The notes under the pieces are model-generated. The model was not told where the DNA came from. It saw nothing but the letters and a program-made list of their open reading frames with translations, and made no database searches. Positions 25,182 through 34,634 of a DNA stretch of 64,000 nucleotides are shown piece by piece; within the stretch, counting starts at the first letter, position 1, and each line of letters starts with the position of its first letter. The stretch comes from WHTI01 sp963756365 (GTDB taxonomy: Bacteria > Actinomycetota > CADDZG01 > WHSQ01). Made by a program: the position numbers and the translations under genes. Location of the stretch: the NCBI GenBank assembly GCA_963756365.1, contig CAVWNF010000003.1, forward strand, positions 2,294,001 to 2,358,000, given 5' to 3'.

Positions 25182-26047
25182 GCGCTCACCGTCAGGGACG
25201 ACCTGATGTCTTCTAGCAACGCCAACGCCTCGGATCTGGTCTCTTCATCGACGTCGTGCTGGCTGAAGCGCGCCCGCTCGAACAAGGCGGTCAATCGCTC
25301 CGCCTTCGATCGGTCGACCCGCACCGCCCGGAAGAGTCGGACGAGGGACTCGGACGGGGTGTCTGAGTCACGGCGCTCGAATCCGGCAGCCTCCGCGAAG
25401 GCGAGCATCCCGCCATAGCAGGCGATAACCGCTGCCCGCGCATCACCGGCCGACTTCAGATCCTCGATACCAGACTCGATGGCGTGAGCGAGGGCCTCTC
25501 CGCGATCGACAGCCTCCGGCGATCGGTCACCTGTAAGGAGGATGCGGAGCACCACCGCGGTGGACCCCAGCAGCACGATGAGCACCGCCGTGAGACCGAG
25601 CCCGAGGATGCGAGAGTCCTCCCTTTCGGCTTCGACAGCCGTCGGGTCTTGCGCGACGTCACGCGCGTCCTCGGTCCTATCGGAGCGGTCAAGCAGGTTC
25701 CGAACCGCATCCTGGAACCCCGGGGAACTGGCCCAGAACGCGAACACGATCGCGAGGCCCACGAGGATCGGCCATGCAGGCTTCTTGTGATCCTCCATGC
25801 GGCTCTTTCTCTCGGAGGCGTAGCTGACCTGGAGGACGAGATAGACGGCCACGCTGAGGCCCAGCAAGCCGATCAGTAGGTAGCGCGCGACGACTGGCGT
25901 GTCCGGGACCATGATCTTCTCGCTGCGGTTCTCTCTGAAGAGAGAGAGTCCGTCGGGGATCGTCACCGCGGCTATAGCTAGGAGGATGCAGGTCGAGGAG
26001 ACCAGGACGAGCGTCCTGCGGGAGATGGCTCCCGATTCATCAAGCAC
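25178..26047 (-). CDS. DUF4129 domain membrane protein, first gene of MoxR cluster
   Basis: A 289-residue protein with three transmembrane helices (LVLVSSTCILLAIAAVTI, VVARYLLIGLLGLSVAVYLVL and a pair near residues 90-175 ending in GLTAVLIVLLGSTAVVLRILL). A cytoplasmic C-terminal helical domain starts with AVIACYGGMLAFAEAAGFERRDSDTPSESLVRL, the DUF4129 core, and ends ERARFSQHDVDEETRSEAL. In many bacteria this domain is attached to transglutaminase-like proteins; here it is separate and no transglutaminase gene is present. It is the likely promoter-proximal gene of the five-gene operon. Confidence 0.72.
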   Translation of the reverse strand: MLDESGAISRRTLVLVSSTCILLAIAAVTIPDGLSLFRENRSEKIMVPDTPVVARYLLIGLLGLSVAVYLVLQVSYASERKSRMEDHKKPAWPILVGLAIVFAFWASSPGFQDAVRNLLDRSDRTEDARDVAQDPTAVEAEREDSRILGLGLTAVLIVLLGSTAVVLRILLTGDRSPEAVDRGEALAHAIESGIEDLKSAGDARAAVIACYGGMLAFAEAAGFERRDSDTPSESLVRLFRAVRVDRSKAERLTALFERARFSQHDVDEETRSEALALLEDIRSSLTVSA

Positions 26048-26095
26048 GACCGGCTACACCTCGTCCCGTCCCCAGACAGGTTCCCGGACATCACT

Positions 26096-27037
26096 CTAGC
26101 CGGGGCGGCTACCTATCGTGTTGCGCAGTACCCCGATCTTCTCGATCTCGAGTTCTACGACATCGCCCGGTTTGAGATCGCGCCCCTGATCGAGACCGCA
26201 GCAACCCCCCGGGGTGCCGGACCCGTAAACGTCGCCTGGATAGACGGTCTCGGATGCAGAAACGTGTTCGAGCATGTCTGCCCAACTCCAATGCGTCTCA
26301 CTTGACCGTGCCCGTCCCCACTCTTCGCCGTTGACCCGACAGATCATCTCGAGATCGGGTTCGCTTCCAACCTCATCGGCCGTAACGATGCAGGGACCGA
26401 AAGCGTTGGCGAAATCCTTGCCCTTGGCAGGGCCAAGCCACGCGCTTACCTCGCGCATCTGGACGTCCCTAGCCGAGAAGTCGTTGAAGACGGTGAAGCC
26501 GAAAACGTGCGCTCCGGCGCTCTCGGAGGAAAGATCGCTCCCTGCGCGGCCCACGACCATGGCCAACTCGAGTTCGAAGTCCATCTTGTTCGTGTAGCGC
26601 GGCCACGGGCACGTGTCGTTCGGCCCGAGCAACTGACGGTGATTCCCCTTGTAGTAAACGGGTGCCTCGTACCAGTAGTCCGGAACCGACCCGCTCCTGC
26701 GCTCCGCCCCCTTGAGCACGTGAGACTCGAACGCGAGGAAGTCGCGGAGCGACGACATCTTGTCGAGCGGATTGAGATAGCGGAACCCCCGGGCGGACTC
26801 ATCGACCAGTGCTTCGTCAGGGGCCTCAACCACGACCTCCTCGACCTGCTTCCACAAGGGAGCGCCAGCTTCGATCAGGTGCAGCGTCGAAGAGAGATAG
26901 GGCCCTAATGCACCCTCAAGACCACCCGTTGCAGCGGTCCACGCTTCGACGAGATCGACAGGCGCGCGATCACCACACGCGATCGCGAGGCGCGGTTGTA
27001 GTCCGGGCTTCTGGGAGCGGTACCGATATATCCGCAA
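26096..27037 (-). CDS. Fumarylacetoacetate hydrolase family protein
   Basis: A 313-residue protein that probably cleaves fumarylacetoacetate to fumarate and acetoacetate, the last step of tyrosine breakdown. The metal-binding region is KMDFELELAMVVGRAG with FGFTVFNDFSARDVQ, and the GSGTPGG loop is at the C-terminal end. It follows homogentisate dioxygenase by 3 nt, which supports this role over other FAH-fold hydratases. The usual maleylacetoacetate isomerase gene is not adjacent, and mycothiol-using actinobacteria may use a different isomerase. Confidence 0.82.
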   Translation of the reverse strand: MRIYRYRSQKPGLQPRLAIACGDRAPVDLVEAWTAATGGLEGALGPYLSSTLHLIEAGAPLWKQVEEVVVEAPDEALVDESARGFRYLNPLDKMSSLRDFLAFESHVLKGAERRSGSVPDYWYEAPVYYKGNHRQLLGPNDTCPWPRYTNKMDFELELAMVVGRAGSDLSSESAGAHVFGFTVFNDFSARDVQMREVSAWLGPAKGKDFANAFGPCIVTADEVGSEPDLEMICRVNGEEWGRARSSETHWSWADMLEHVSASETVYPGDVYGSGTPGGCCGLDQGRDLKPGDVVELEIEKIGVLRNTIGSRPG

Positions 27038-27040
27038 GTG

Positions 27041-28159
27041 CTAGTCGTCGAGCAGGCCCATGCCTCGGGCCCACGACGTTGTGTACTCGGAGATGACCAC
27101 GGCATCGGCCTCCGGCGAGAGGGTCAGCGGATGATGGGTCTCGACCATCACCGCGATCTCCTCGGTGCGCGTAAGTGTCTTCGACTTCTCGATCGCGGCC
27201 GGTTGGGGGCCGTGATGAACGCCCTGAGGGTGGATCGTGAGGAAGCCGACATCGATGCCCGCACGCGAGAAGTAGTTACCCGAGTGATAGAAGAGCACCT
27301 CGTCCGCGTCGATATTCGCGTGATAGAAGGGCACCTTCAGTACCTGAGGGTCCTCCTCCAACGGGCGCGGCACGAACGAGCAGATCACGAACCCGTCGTT
27401 CTCGAAGGTGCAGTGCACCGACGGGGGCATGTGGTAACTCGGCGAGTACACGGGTCGGTGGTCGAGAACGTTCAGCTTGACCGGGCACAGGTCTCCCTGC
27501 CATCCGACGACATCGAGCGGATGCCACGCGAAGAACAACGAGGTGAACACCTGGTCGCGCTTGACCCTCACCTCGAACTCACCGGCTTCATCGTGAGGAT
27601 CGGGCTCGGGCGTGACCAACATCCCGGGATCGAACATCGCGTGCTTGCCCATCAGGCCGCGGTCAGGGATACGGAACTCTCCCGAACCCTCGATTATGTA
27701 GAAGAAGTTGTCGTCCGAAGATGGCACCACGCGATGGGTTGTCCCCTTGGGGATGATGACGTAGTCACCGACCGCGTAATCGAGGGGGCCGTAATCGGTC
27801 TCGATCTTTCCCTCCCCGCGATGCACGAAGTAGCAGGTGTCGCCGTCCGCGTTCCGTAGGAAGTACGGCATCTCAGCCGACCGACGGCTGACGAACAGGC
27901 GCACGTCGTCGTTCGATGCCACGAGCTGCCACGTCGCGTTCGCCTCGACCTGGTCCTCGGGCTTCATCTCGTTCAGGTCAAGAGCACGGGGCTGAAGCGG
28001 TCCCTCGATCCGGGTCCAGGCGGTTGGTGGATGGGTCCGGTAGAGGTGGCTGGCGCGGCCGAAGAATGTCTCGCGTCCGTGCTCCTCCTCGAATGTGCCA
28101 TCGGGTACCGCTACGTGAGCTTGCTTGGTGACCTTGCCCTTCGAGAACACGAAATCCAT
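27041..28159 (-). CDS. hmgA: Homogentisate 1,2-dioxygenase
   Basis: A 372-residue cupin-type non-haem iron dioxygenase that opens the ring of homogentisate to maleylacetoacetate. The recognisable blocks are YFVHRGEGKIETDYGPLDYAVGDYVIIPKGTTHRV, FSPSYHMPPSVHCTFENDGFVICSFVPR and MVETHHPLTLSP, plus the HYHSGNYF-like region (VLFYHSGNYFSRAGIDVG). It is shorter than the mammalian enzyme but matches shorter bacterial forms. It overlaps the stop of the dioxygenase gene upstream by one base, and the fumarylacetoacetase gene follows. Confidence 0.9.
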   Translation of the reverse strand: MDFVFSKGKVTKQAHVAVPDGTFEEEHGRETFFGRASHLYRTHPPTAWTRIEGPLQPRALDLNEMKPEDQVEANATWQLVASNDDVRLFVSRRSAEMPYFLRNADGDTCYFVHRGEGKIETDYGPLDYAVGDYVIIPKGTTHRVVPSSDDNFFYIIEGSGEFRIPDRGLMGKHAMFDPGMLVTPEPDPHDEAGEFEVRVKRDQVFTSLFFAWHPLDVVGWQGDLCPVKLNVLDHRPVYSPSYHMPPSVHCTFENDGFVICSFVPRPLEEDPQVLKVPFYHANIDADEVLFYHSGNYFSRAGIDVGFLTIHPQGVHHGPQPAAIEKSKTLTRTEEIAVMVETHHPLTLSPEADAVVISEYTTSWARGMGLLDD

Positions 28160-29265
28160 CAGAGGTTCCCTCTCTCGGCCTGCTCGCGCTCGATCGCCTC
28201 GAAGAGCGCCTTGAAGTTTCCGTCGCCGAACCCTTGGGCGCCGTGTCGTTCGATCAGTTCGAAGAACACGGTGGGCCGGTCCTGCACCGTCTTGGTGAAG
28301 ATCTGGAGGAGGAATCCGTCCTCGTCCTTGTCGGCCAGGATGCCGTTGCGTTGCAGCGAATCGATCTTGTCGGCGATCTGAGGAACCCTGGTCTTGACCT
28401 CTTCGTAGTACGAGCCCGGGACGTTGATGAACTGGATCCCCTGAGCGCGCATCTTCTCGACAGACCCAACGATGTCGTCCGTCGAGAGAGCGATGTGCTG
28501 CGCCCCTGGGGTCTTGTAGTAGTCGAGGTACTCCTCGATCTGTGACTTCTTCTTGCCCTCAGCCGGCTCGTTGATCGGGAACTTGACCTTGCCGATCCCG
28601 TCCCACACGACCTTCGACATCAGAGCCGAGTACTCGGTCGAGATGTCGTCGTCGGTGAAATGCCTCATCTCGGTGAACCCCATGATCTGGGCATAGAAGT
28701 TCACCCACTCGTTCATCTTTCCGAGCTCGACGTTGCCGACGACATGGTCGATGTTCAGAACCCCGAAACCTGAGGTGTCCTCCGAGCCGGGAACCTCTTG
28801 GAACCCGGGGAAGAACGCTCCTGAGTAGTCCTGGCGTGAGATAAGCGAGTGGATCGTCTCTCCGTAGGTCGCGATGGCAGCCTTGACGACCTTGCCCTTC
28901 TCGTCCTCGAAGACCTCGGGCTCGGCTACTCCCGTGGCGCCACGCTCGAGCGCGACCCGATAGGACTCTTCGGCATCGGGAACCGTGAGGGCGATGTCGT
29001 GCACCCCGTCCCCGTGGACCCTGACGTGCTCCGCGATCTCGCTGTTGCCGTCGAGAGCCCCCGTGAATACCAAGCGGACGTCTCCCTGCTGCACCATGTG
29101 CGACACGCGATCGCGCGACCCGGTCTCGAGGCCCATGAACGCTCTCGGCGTGAACCCGAAAGACTTGTAATAGTGCGCAGCTTGTTTCGCGTTGCCCACG
29201 AAGAACTGGACGTAATCGATCCCCAGGATCGGGAAGGAATCCTCGGTGCCGCTCACCGGCCTCAC
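28159..29265 (-). CDS. hppD: 4-hydroxyphenylpyruvate dioxygenase
   Basis: A 368-residue two-domain vicinal-oxygen-chelate enzyme that converts 4-hydroxyphenylpyruvate to homogentisate. The Fe(II) ligands are visible in order: His in NIDHVVGNV, His in AQHIALSTDD and Glu near the end in FFELIERHG. The C-terminal RGQGF-like block appears as AQGFGDGNFKALFEAIEREQ. It is the first gene of the hppD-hmgA-fumarylacetoacetase operon, and its stop overlaps the hmgA start. Length matches the bacterial enzyme. Confidence 0.95.
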   Translation of the reverse strand: MRPVSGTEDSFPILGIDYVQFFVGNAKQAAHYYKSFGFTPRAFMGLETGSRDRVSHMVQQGDVRLVFTGALDGNSEIAEHVRVHGDGVHDIALTVPDAEESYRVALERGATGVAEPEVFEDEKGKVVKAAIATYGETIHSLISRQDYSGAFFPGFQEVPGSEDTSGFGVLNIDHVVGNVELGKMNEWVNFYAQIMGFTEMRHFTDDDISTEYSALMSKVVWDGIGKVKFPINEPAEGKKKSQIEEYLDYYKTPGAQHIALSTDDIVGSVEKMRAQGIQFINVPGSYYEEVKTRVPQIADKIDSLQRNGILADKDEDGFLLQIFTKTVQDRPTVFFELIERHGAQGFGDGNFKALFEAIEREQAERGNL

Positions 29266-29325
29266 CCCTTTGTTCGACCGCGATGTTTTCTCTGTCGATG
29301 TCCCAGGTTAATCCCTGGACGCGAC

Positions 29326-30829
29326 CTACGAACGAGCCACCCTCAGGCGCACCCCGGCCCAGTCGGGTTCCGGCGTCGGAAGGTCGATCCGGTAGTGCCC
29401 TCCTCGGGACTCGGTCCTCAACAGGGCGACCCTCGCCATCAGTCGCACGAGGATCGCACCCGCTCGCAACTCGCCGACCGCTCGCTCCGATGACAACGGC
29501 AGGATCGCGATGTCCTCGAGCTCGGACGCGACCGCCCCCATCGTTGCGGGGTCGCGCTCGATCCCTAGAGCAGCGGTGCAGACGGCCCTCAGATGGGCCC
29601 AACCGGCATCGACATCAACTTCTACTTCGGCGAGTTTCGGAGCCGGGGCAAGTTCCTTCGTAGGCCCCGAGCGTTGGCCGGCGATCGCCTTCGCTGCCCG
29701 CCGACCGAATACCAAGGCCTCGGCGAGGGAGTTGCCGGCCAGCCGATTGGCGCCGTGGACCCCGGTGTTGGAGCACTCGCCGATCGCATAAAGGCGAGGG
29801 ATCGATGAGCGACCGTCTAGGTCGGTCTCGATGCCACCCATGAAGTAGTGCGCCGCCGGTTGGACCGGCGCGAGGTCGGTGCTCAGATCGAGCCCGTGCG
29901 CGGCCGCGCCTTGCAGAACGGTGGGGAACTCTTCTTCGAGAAGCTTCCGATCTAGATGACGGCAGTCGAGCCACGAGTGCCGAGACGAGATCGCTCGTGC
30001 AACCACGTCGCGCGGCGCGAGTTCTCCATCGGAATGTGCCTCGAAGAGGAACCTGCGGCCCTCGCTATCGACGACGTGAGCGCCCGCCCCGCGCAGCGCC
30101 TCGGTCAATAAGAGTCTCTGCTGCGCCCCGCCGAGAGCCAAGCGCGGTGGGGTGGAACTGGACGAACTCGATATCGGCGAGACCGGCCCCCGCCTCCCAG
30201 CCAAGCACCAGACCGTCACCGGTGGCCCCCGCGGGATTGGTGGTCGATGAGAACAGAGCGCCGACACCGCCGGTGGCCAGGACGGTCGAGGTTGCCTGGA
30301 TCTCCACGATCCCGTCATCGGTGAGCGCCCAGCCTCCGGTGCATCGACCGCCGACCACGCTGAGCTTGATGCAGGTCCCCTCGACCCGAGTGACTCGATC
30401 GCGCGCCTGATCGCGGAGCGTCTGCATGATCGCCGCTCCGGTGGCATCCTCGGCGTGGGCAGAGCGGGCGACGCTTTGACCTCCCTCGCGGGCGAGGTGA
30501 AGGCTCCCGTCTTCGTTCCTGGCGAACCCGCACCCGAGTTCCGCTAGCTCCATGACGCATTCGGGTGCCTCGGCACACAGGACCATCACGGCCGAAGGAT
30601 CGGCATGCCCCGCTGCCACTCGGATCGTGTCGTCGGCATGCACCTCGGGCGAATCATCCGGCCCGAGTGCTGCCGCGATGCCTCCCTGCGCCCACGGAGA
30701 CGAACCGCCTTGTCCCATCCGTCCCTTGTCAACGACCGTGACCCTCAGGTCGCTCGGAAGGTGAAGGGCCGCGAACAGTCCCGCTGCGCCGGCGCCAACT
30801 ATGAGGACATCGGTGTCGATCTTGGCCAC
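29326..30829 (-). CDS. nadB: L-aspartate oxidase NadB, one frameshift
   Basis: NadB is the FAD-dependent enzyme that makes iminoaspartate for quinolinate, the first step of de novo NAD synthesis. The N-terminal FAD motif is DVLIVGAGAAGLFAAL. It is followed by GQGGSSPWAQGGIAAAL, the HAEDATGAAIM region and VQFHPTAL. After a single-base shift near 30145 the frame continues LLTEALRGAGAHVVDSEGRRF, HYFMGGIETDLDGRSS and EC-x3-GVHGANRLAGNSLAEALVFG. Joined length is about 500 residues. GTG at 30829 follows the enoyl-CoA hydratase stop by 2 nt, with GGGAGATA before it. Confidence 0.92.
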
Positions 30830-30831
30830 CC

Positions 30832-31617
30832 CTATCTCCCTTCGAAGGCAGCGGGCCGCTTCGCAAAGAAAGCGGCGACGCCCTCCTGGTGATCGGAGGT
30901 GGCTCCAGCCTGGGTCTGTGCGTCGATCTCGGCCTCGAGTTGCTCGTCGAGCGTGAGGCGCGCGGCAGCATCTCCCAGCGACTTGATCAGCGCGTATGCC
31001 TTCGTGGGCCCGTGGGCCAGTCCGGTAGCGAAAGAACGCCAACGCTCCTCGAACTCAGCGGCCGGAACGACTTCGGTGACCAATCCCAGTTCCTCGGCCC
31101 GCGCGGCGGTCACCGGGTCACCCGTCGCGGCCAGTTCGAAAGCTCTGGCCGAACCGATCATCTTGGTCAGGAACCACATCGAGCCGGCGTCTGGAACCAA
31201 GCCAACCTTCACGAAAGCCAGGACGAACTTCGCGTGCTCGGATGCGATCCGGAAGTCACACGCAAGCGCGACGCTCACCCCGGCGCCAGCCGCGACACCA
31301 CCGACCGCCGCCACCACAGGCTTGGGGGCCGAGCGGATCGCCCGGATCAAGGGGTTGTAGCGATCGCGGAGGGTGTCGCCGAGGGGAGGGGCCTCACCGC
31401 GCTCGTAGCCCGCGCTCAGAGCACCCAGGTCCTCGCCCGCCGAGAACGCGCGCCCTTCGGCAGCGATCACGACGCATCGCACGCTCTCATCATCCGAGGC
31501 TCGGCGAACGTGCTCTAGCGCCGCCGCCCCCATCTCGTCGTTGAAGGCGTTCAAGACCTCGGGACGAGCGAGCGTGATAACCGCGACGCCGTCATCCACT
31601 TCGTAATTGATGGTCAT
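30832..31617 (-). CDS. Enoyl-CoA hydratase/isomerase family protein
   Basis: A 261-residue crotonase-fold protein. The acyl-CoA site is built from EGRAFSAGEDLGAL and the oxyanion block APKPVVAAVGGVAAGAGVSVALACDFRIAS. The position where crotonases carry a catalytic Glu near A-D reads FVKVGLVPDAGSMWFL, so an aspartate (or the nearby G-L-V-P-D) is present, as in PaaG-type isomerases. The pathway is unclear: it could serve fatty acid or phenylacetate breakdown. It lies 2 nt before nadB, so the two are cotranscribed although they have no obvious shared job. Confidence 0.82.
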   Translation of the reverse strand: MTINYEVDDGVAVITLARPEVLNAFNDEMGAAALEHVRRASDDESVRCVVIAAEGRAFSAGEDLGALSAGYERGEAPPLGDTLRDRYNPLIRAIRSAPKPVVAAVGGVAAGAGVSVALACDFRIASEHAKFVLAFVKVGLVPDAGSMWFLTKMIGSARAFELAATGDPVTAARAEELGLVTEVVPAAEFEERWRSFATGLAHGPTKAYALIKSLGDAAARLTLDEQLEAEIDAQTQAGATSDHQEGVAAFFAKRPAAFEGR

Positions 31618-31641
31618 GCCCCGAGCCTAACGGGGGTGGGC

Positions 31642-33150
31642 CTACCTGGTCCTCTGGGGGATCCTGACCCGGAAGGTGGAGCCGACCCCCTCTTCGCTCT
31701 CTACCTCGACCTCCCCCTGGTGCAGGGCGACGAGGTTCTTCACGATGTACAGGCCGAGTCCGAACCCACCCACCGAACGGGTCAGGGTCGATTCCGCCTG
31801 GCGGAACCGATCGAAGATCGTGCTCAGCTGTTCGGGGCAGATGCCCTTCCCTCTGTCGGTGACTTCCAGGATCGCCTCGACCTCGGAGACGGACAGCTTC
31901 ACGGTGACGGGGGTTCCTGGATCGGAGTACTTGAGGGCGTTCTCGATCAGGTTCGACATGATCTGCTCGATCGACGCCCGATCAGCCCACGCCGAGGTGG
32001 GCACACCGTGATCGATGATCTCGACGCTTCGTCCAGCCCCCAACTTGGAGAGACCGATGTCGGACGCGATCATCCCGGCCACAGAGGCCAGGTCGACGAG
32101 TTCCCGGGTGATCCTCGTCTGCCCTGACTCGATACGCGAGGCAGCGAGCACATCCTCGACAAGCCTAAGGAGCCTGGCCCCTTGTCGCTCGATCATCTCC
32201 ATGAACACGAGCTCCTGCTCACGATCCATCTGCTCGCCGCGACGCGTCACCGTCTTGGCGGCTCCGATGATCGCGGTGAGAGGGGTCTTGAGCTCGTGTG
32301 AAACGGTTGCAACGAAATCGCTCTTCATGTGATCGAGTTCCTCGAGGCGTTCCACGGTGTCACGTTCATTCTCGAAGGACCGGGCGTTCCCGATCGCGAT
32401 CGCAGCTTGTTCGGCGAACACCTCGAGGGTTGCAAGGTCCTCGCCGTCGAAGGTGGCGCCGTTCATCTGATTGACGTTGAGGACCCCGATAACTTCCTCA
32501 CGACGGATGAGCGGAACGCACATCCCCGACGAGATCCCACGGGTCGTATCGACATCAACCCCATCGACCTCGGAGTTGTTGGCGATCAAAACGGGTTCCA
32601 TCGTGGCAGCGACACGTCCAGCGACTCCCTCACCGATCTTCGTCCGCGAGTTCATGACGAGGTGTCCGCGGGCTCCGTGATAGCTGACGACATCGAGGTG
32701 CCGTCCAGATTCATCCGTCAACATCACCGATCCCTCGGTTGCGTCGAGTAGACCCAGGGCCGAGGACAGGATCATCCGCAGGACGTCCTCTAGGTGAAGG
32801 GTTGAGTTGACCGCCTTCCCGACCTCGAGCAGCGTCGCGGTATCGGACAAGCGAGCGCTGAGTGCTGCCGAACGAACACGCTCCTCGACCAGCGCGGCGG
32901 TCAATCGTCTGAGCGCGACTTCCTTCTCGATGACATAGATAAGGAACGCAGCGGCGAGCCCGGCCGTCAGAACGACGACGATCCAGGACGAGAGGTCGTG
33001 TAGAGAGTACGCAGACGCCAAGAGGTCTCGATCGAAGGCCATGACGCCGATCGCCATGGTTACGACGGTGATGACCATGAGGGAGATCGACCACAGTTGG
33101 GTGCGTCTCCGGTGGACGTCTTTGAGGGTTAGAGCCTCTCGTCCGCCCAA
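31642..33150 (-). CDS. Membrane-bound GAF-domain sensor histidine kinase
   Basis: About 502 residues. Two N-terminal transmembrane helices (QLWSISLMVITVVTMAIGVMAF and SSWIVVVLTAGLAAAFLIYVI) are followed by a coiled linker. Next is a GAF domain (LLEVGKAVNSTLHLEDVLRMIL to EQAAIAIGNA), the HisKA dimerisation helix with phospho-histidine in VATVSHELKTPLTAI, and a HATPase domain with NLIENALKYS, DRGKGI and GFGLGLYIVKNLV. No response regulator is adjacent, so it is an orphan. Start uncertain: TTG at 33150 avoids overlap with purF, and longer frames run into that gene. Confidence 0.85.
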   Translation of the reverse strand: MGGREALTLKDVHRRRTQLWSISLMVITVVTMAIGVMAFDRDLLASAYSLHDLSSWIVVVLTAGLAAAFLIYVIEKEVALRRLTAALVEERVRSAALSARLSDTATLLEVGKAVNSTLHLEDVLRMILSSALGLLDATEGSVMLTDESGRHLDVVSYHGARGHLVMNSRTKIGEGVAGRVAATMEPVLIANNSEVDGVDVDTTRGISSGMCVPLIRREEVIGVLNVNQMNGATFDGEDLATLEVFAEQAAIAIGNARSFENERDTVERLEELDHMKSDFVATVSHELKTPLTAIIGAAKTVTRRGEQMDREQELVFMEMIERQGARLLRLVEDVLAASRIESGQTRITRELVDLASVAGMIASDIGLSKLGAGRSVEIIDHGVPTSAWADRASIEQIMSNLIENALKYSDPGTPVTVKLSVSEVEAILEVTDRGKGICPEQLSTIFDRFRQAESTLTRSVGGFGLGLYIVKNLVALHQGEVEVESEEGVGSTFRVRIPQRTR

Positions 33151-33185
33151 GCCAACCGCGTCGGCGAGGGGTCGAGAGGTGAGGG

Positions 33186-34634
33186 TCAGTCCTGTCCCTG
33201 TCTCCGTTCGAGCGCGCCGGGTTCGAACACGTGCTTGCCCCTCAGCTCGTGCTCGGGTACCTCGACGGGATATTCGGACGAGAAACATGCTGTACAGAAC
33301 TCATCGGCGGGTATGCCGGTCGCATTGAGCATGCCCTCCAAAGATAGATATGCGAGGGAATCTGCCCCGATATGGCCCTGTATCTCCTCGACGCTCATCT
33401 GAGCCCCGATCAGGTCATCCTGGTCCGGCATGTCGATGCCGTAGAAGCAGGGCCACTTGATCGGCGGCGAGGAGATCCGCATGTGGACCTCCCTGGCGCC
33501 CGAGTCGCGGAGCATGGCAACGATCTGGCGGGTGGTATTGCCTCGCACGATCGAGTCGTCGACGACCAGGACCTTGCGGCCTTCGATCACCTCTCGGAGC
33601 GGATTGAGTTTCATCCTGATCCCTTGCTGCCTCATGGCTTGGGTCGGCTGGATGAAGGTCCGTCCCACGTAGCGGTTCTTCACGAAGCCCTCTCCGTAAG
33701 GGATACCCGACTGGAGCGCGAAACCCTGAGCCGCCGGGACCCCTGAGTCCGGAACCGGCATGACGAGTTCTGCGCCTGATGGAGACTCTTCGGCGAGGCG
33801 CTGGCCCATCCGGTATCGGGTCGCGTAGACGTTCTGACCCATCAGGGTCGAGTCGGGGCGGGCGAAATAGACGTGCTCGAACACGCACCTGGCGTTCTTC
33901 GCCTCTGCGAAGCGTTGCGACGACAACCCACTCTCGTCGATCGTGACGAACTCGCCCGGTTCGACGTCGCGGACGAAGGTCGCCCCGATCAGATCGAGGG
34001 CACAGGTTTCCGACGCGAGCACCCATCCGCGATCACCGAGCCGCCCGATAGCCAAAGGACGGAACCCTTGCGGATCGCGCGCTCCGAACACCTTCTGCCC
34101 GTCGGTCATCGTGAACGAGTAAGCACCCGACAGTTTGGGAAGCACGCGGAGGATGGCCGCGCTCATATCTGCTTCGGCAACCCGCGCGATACTCGCCGCA
34201 ACGAGGTCGGTGTCGGAGGTCGAACGATGCTGGCTCCGCGGCGAAGGGTCGCCGCCCGCTTCATCGAGCATCCGCTTCAGGTCGACGGAGTTGACGAGGT
34301 TCCCGTTGTGGGCGAGAGCTATCTCACCAGAAGGTCCGGTCTTGTAGGTCGGCTGCGCGTTCTCCCACGAACTCGAACCGGTGGTCGAATACCTCACGTG
34401 GCCGATCGCTAGAGATCCCCGGAGGCTCTTGAGCACCGTCTCATCGAACACCTGAGAGACGAGTCCGAGATCTTTGTAAACGACGAGCGCTTCGCCATCC
34501 GAGATCGCGATACCGGCGGACTCTTGCCCCCGGTGCTGGAGCGCGTACAGCGCGTAGTAGGTGAGCCGCGAAACATCCTCGCCCGGGGCATATATCCCGA
34601 CGACGCCGCATGCGTCCCGTGCCTCGCCGCCCAT
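33186..34634 (-). CDS. purF: Amidophosphoribosyltransferase PurF
   Basis: PurF makes phosphoribosylamine from PRPP and glutamine, the first committed step of purine synthesis. A short propeptide (MGGEARDA) precedes the catalytic N-terminal cysteine in CGVVGIYAP. The PRPP loop is VLVVDDSIVRGNTTRQ. Cysteines in ARCVFEHVYFARPDS, KWPCFYGIDMP and FCTACFS are placed like the [4Fe-4S] ligands of the Bacillus-type enzyme. The start ATG overlaps the true purL stop (TGATG) at 34634-34636. An uninterrupted frame runs upstream into purL, but that is a result of a frameshift there and not a fusion. Length is 482 residues. Confidence 0.96.
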   Translation of the reverse strand: MGGEARDACGVVGIYAPGEDVSRLTYYALYALQHRGQESAGIAISDGEALVVYKDLGLVSQVFDETVLKSLRGSLAIGHVRYSTTGSSSWENAQPTYKTGPSGEIALAHNGNLVNSVDLKRMLDEAGGDPSPRSQHRSTSDTDLVAASIARVAEADMSAAILRVLPKLSGAYSFTMTDGQKVFGARDPQGFRPLAIGRLGDRGWVLASETCALDLIGATFVRDVEPGEFVTIDESGLSSQRFAEAKNARCVFEHVYFARPDSTLMGQNVYATRYRMGQRLAEESPSGAELVMPVPDSGVPAAQGFALQSGIPYGEGFVKNRYVGRTFIQPTQAMRQQGIRMKLNPLREVIEGRKVLVVDDSIVRGNTTRQIVAMLRDSGAREVHMRISSPPIKWPCFYGIDMPDQDDLIGAQMSVEEIQGHIGADSLAYLSLEGMLNATGIPADEFCTACFSSEYPVEVPEHELRGKHVFEPGALERRQGQD

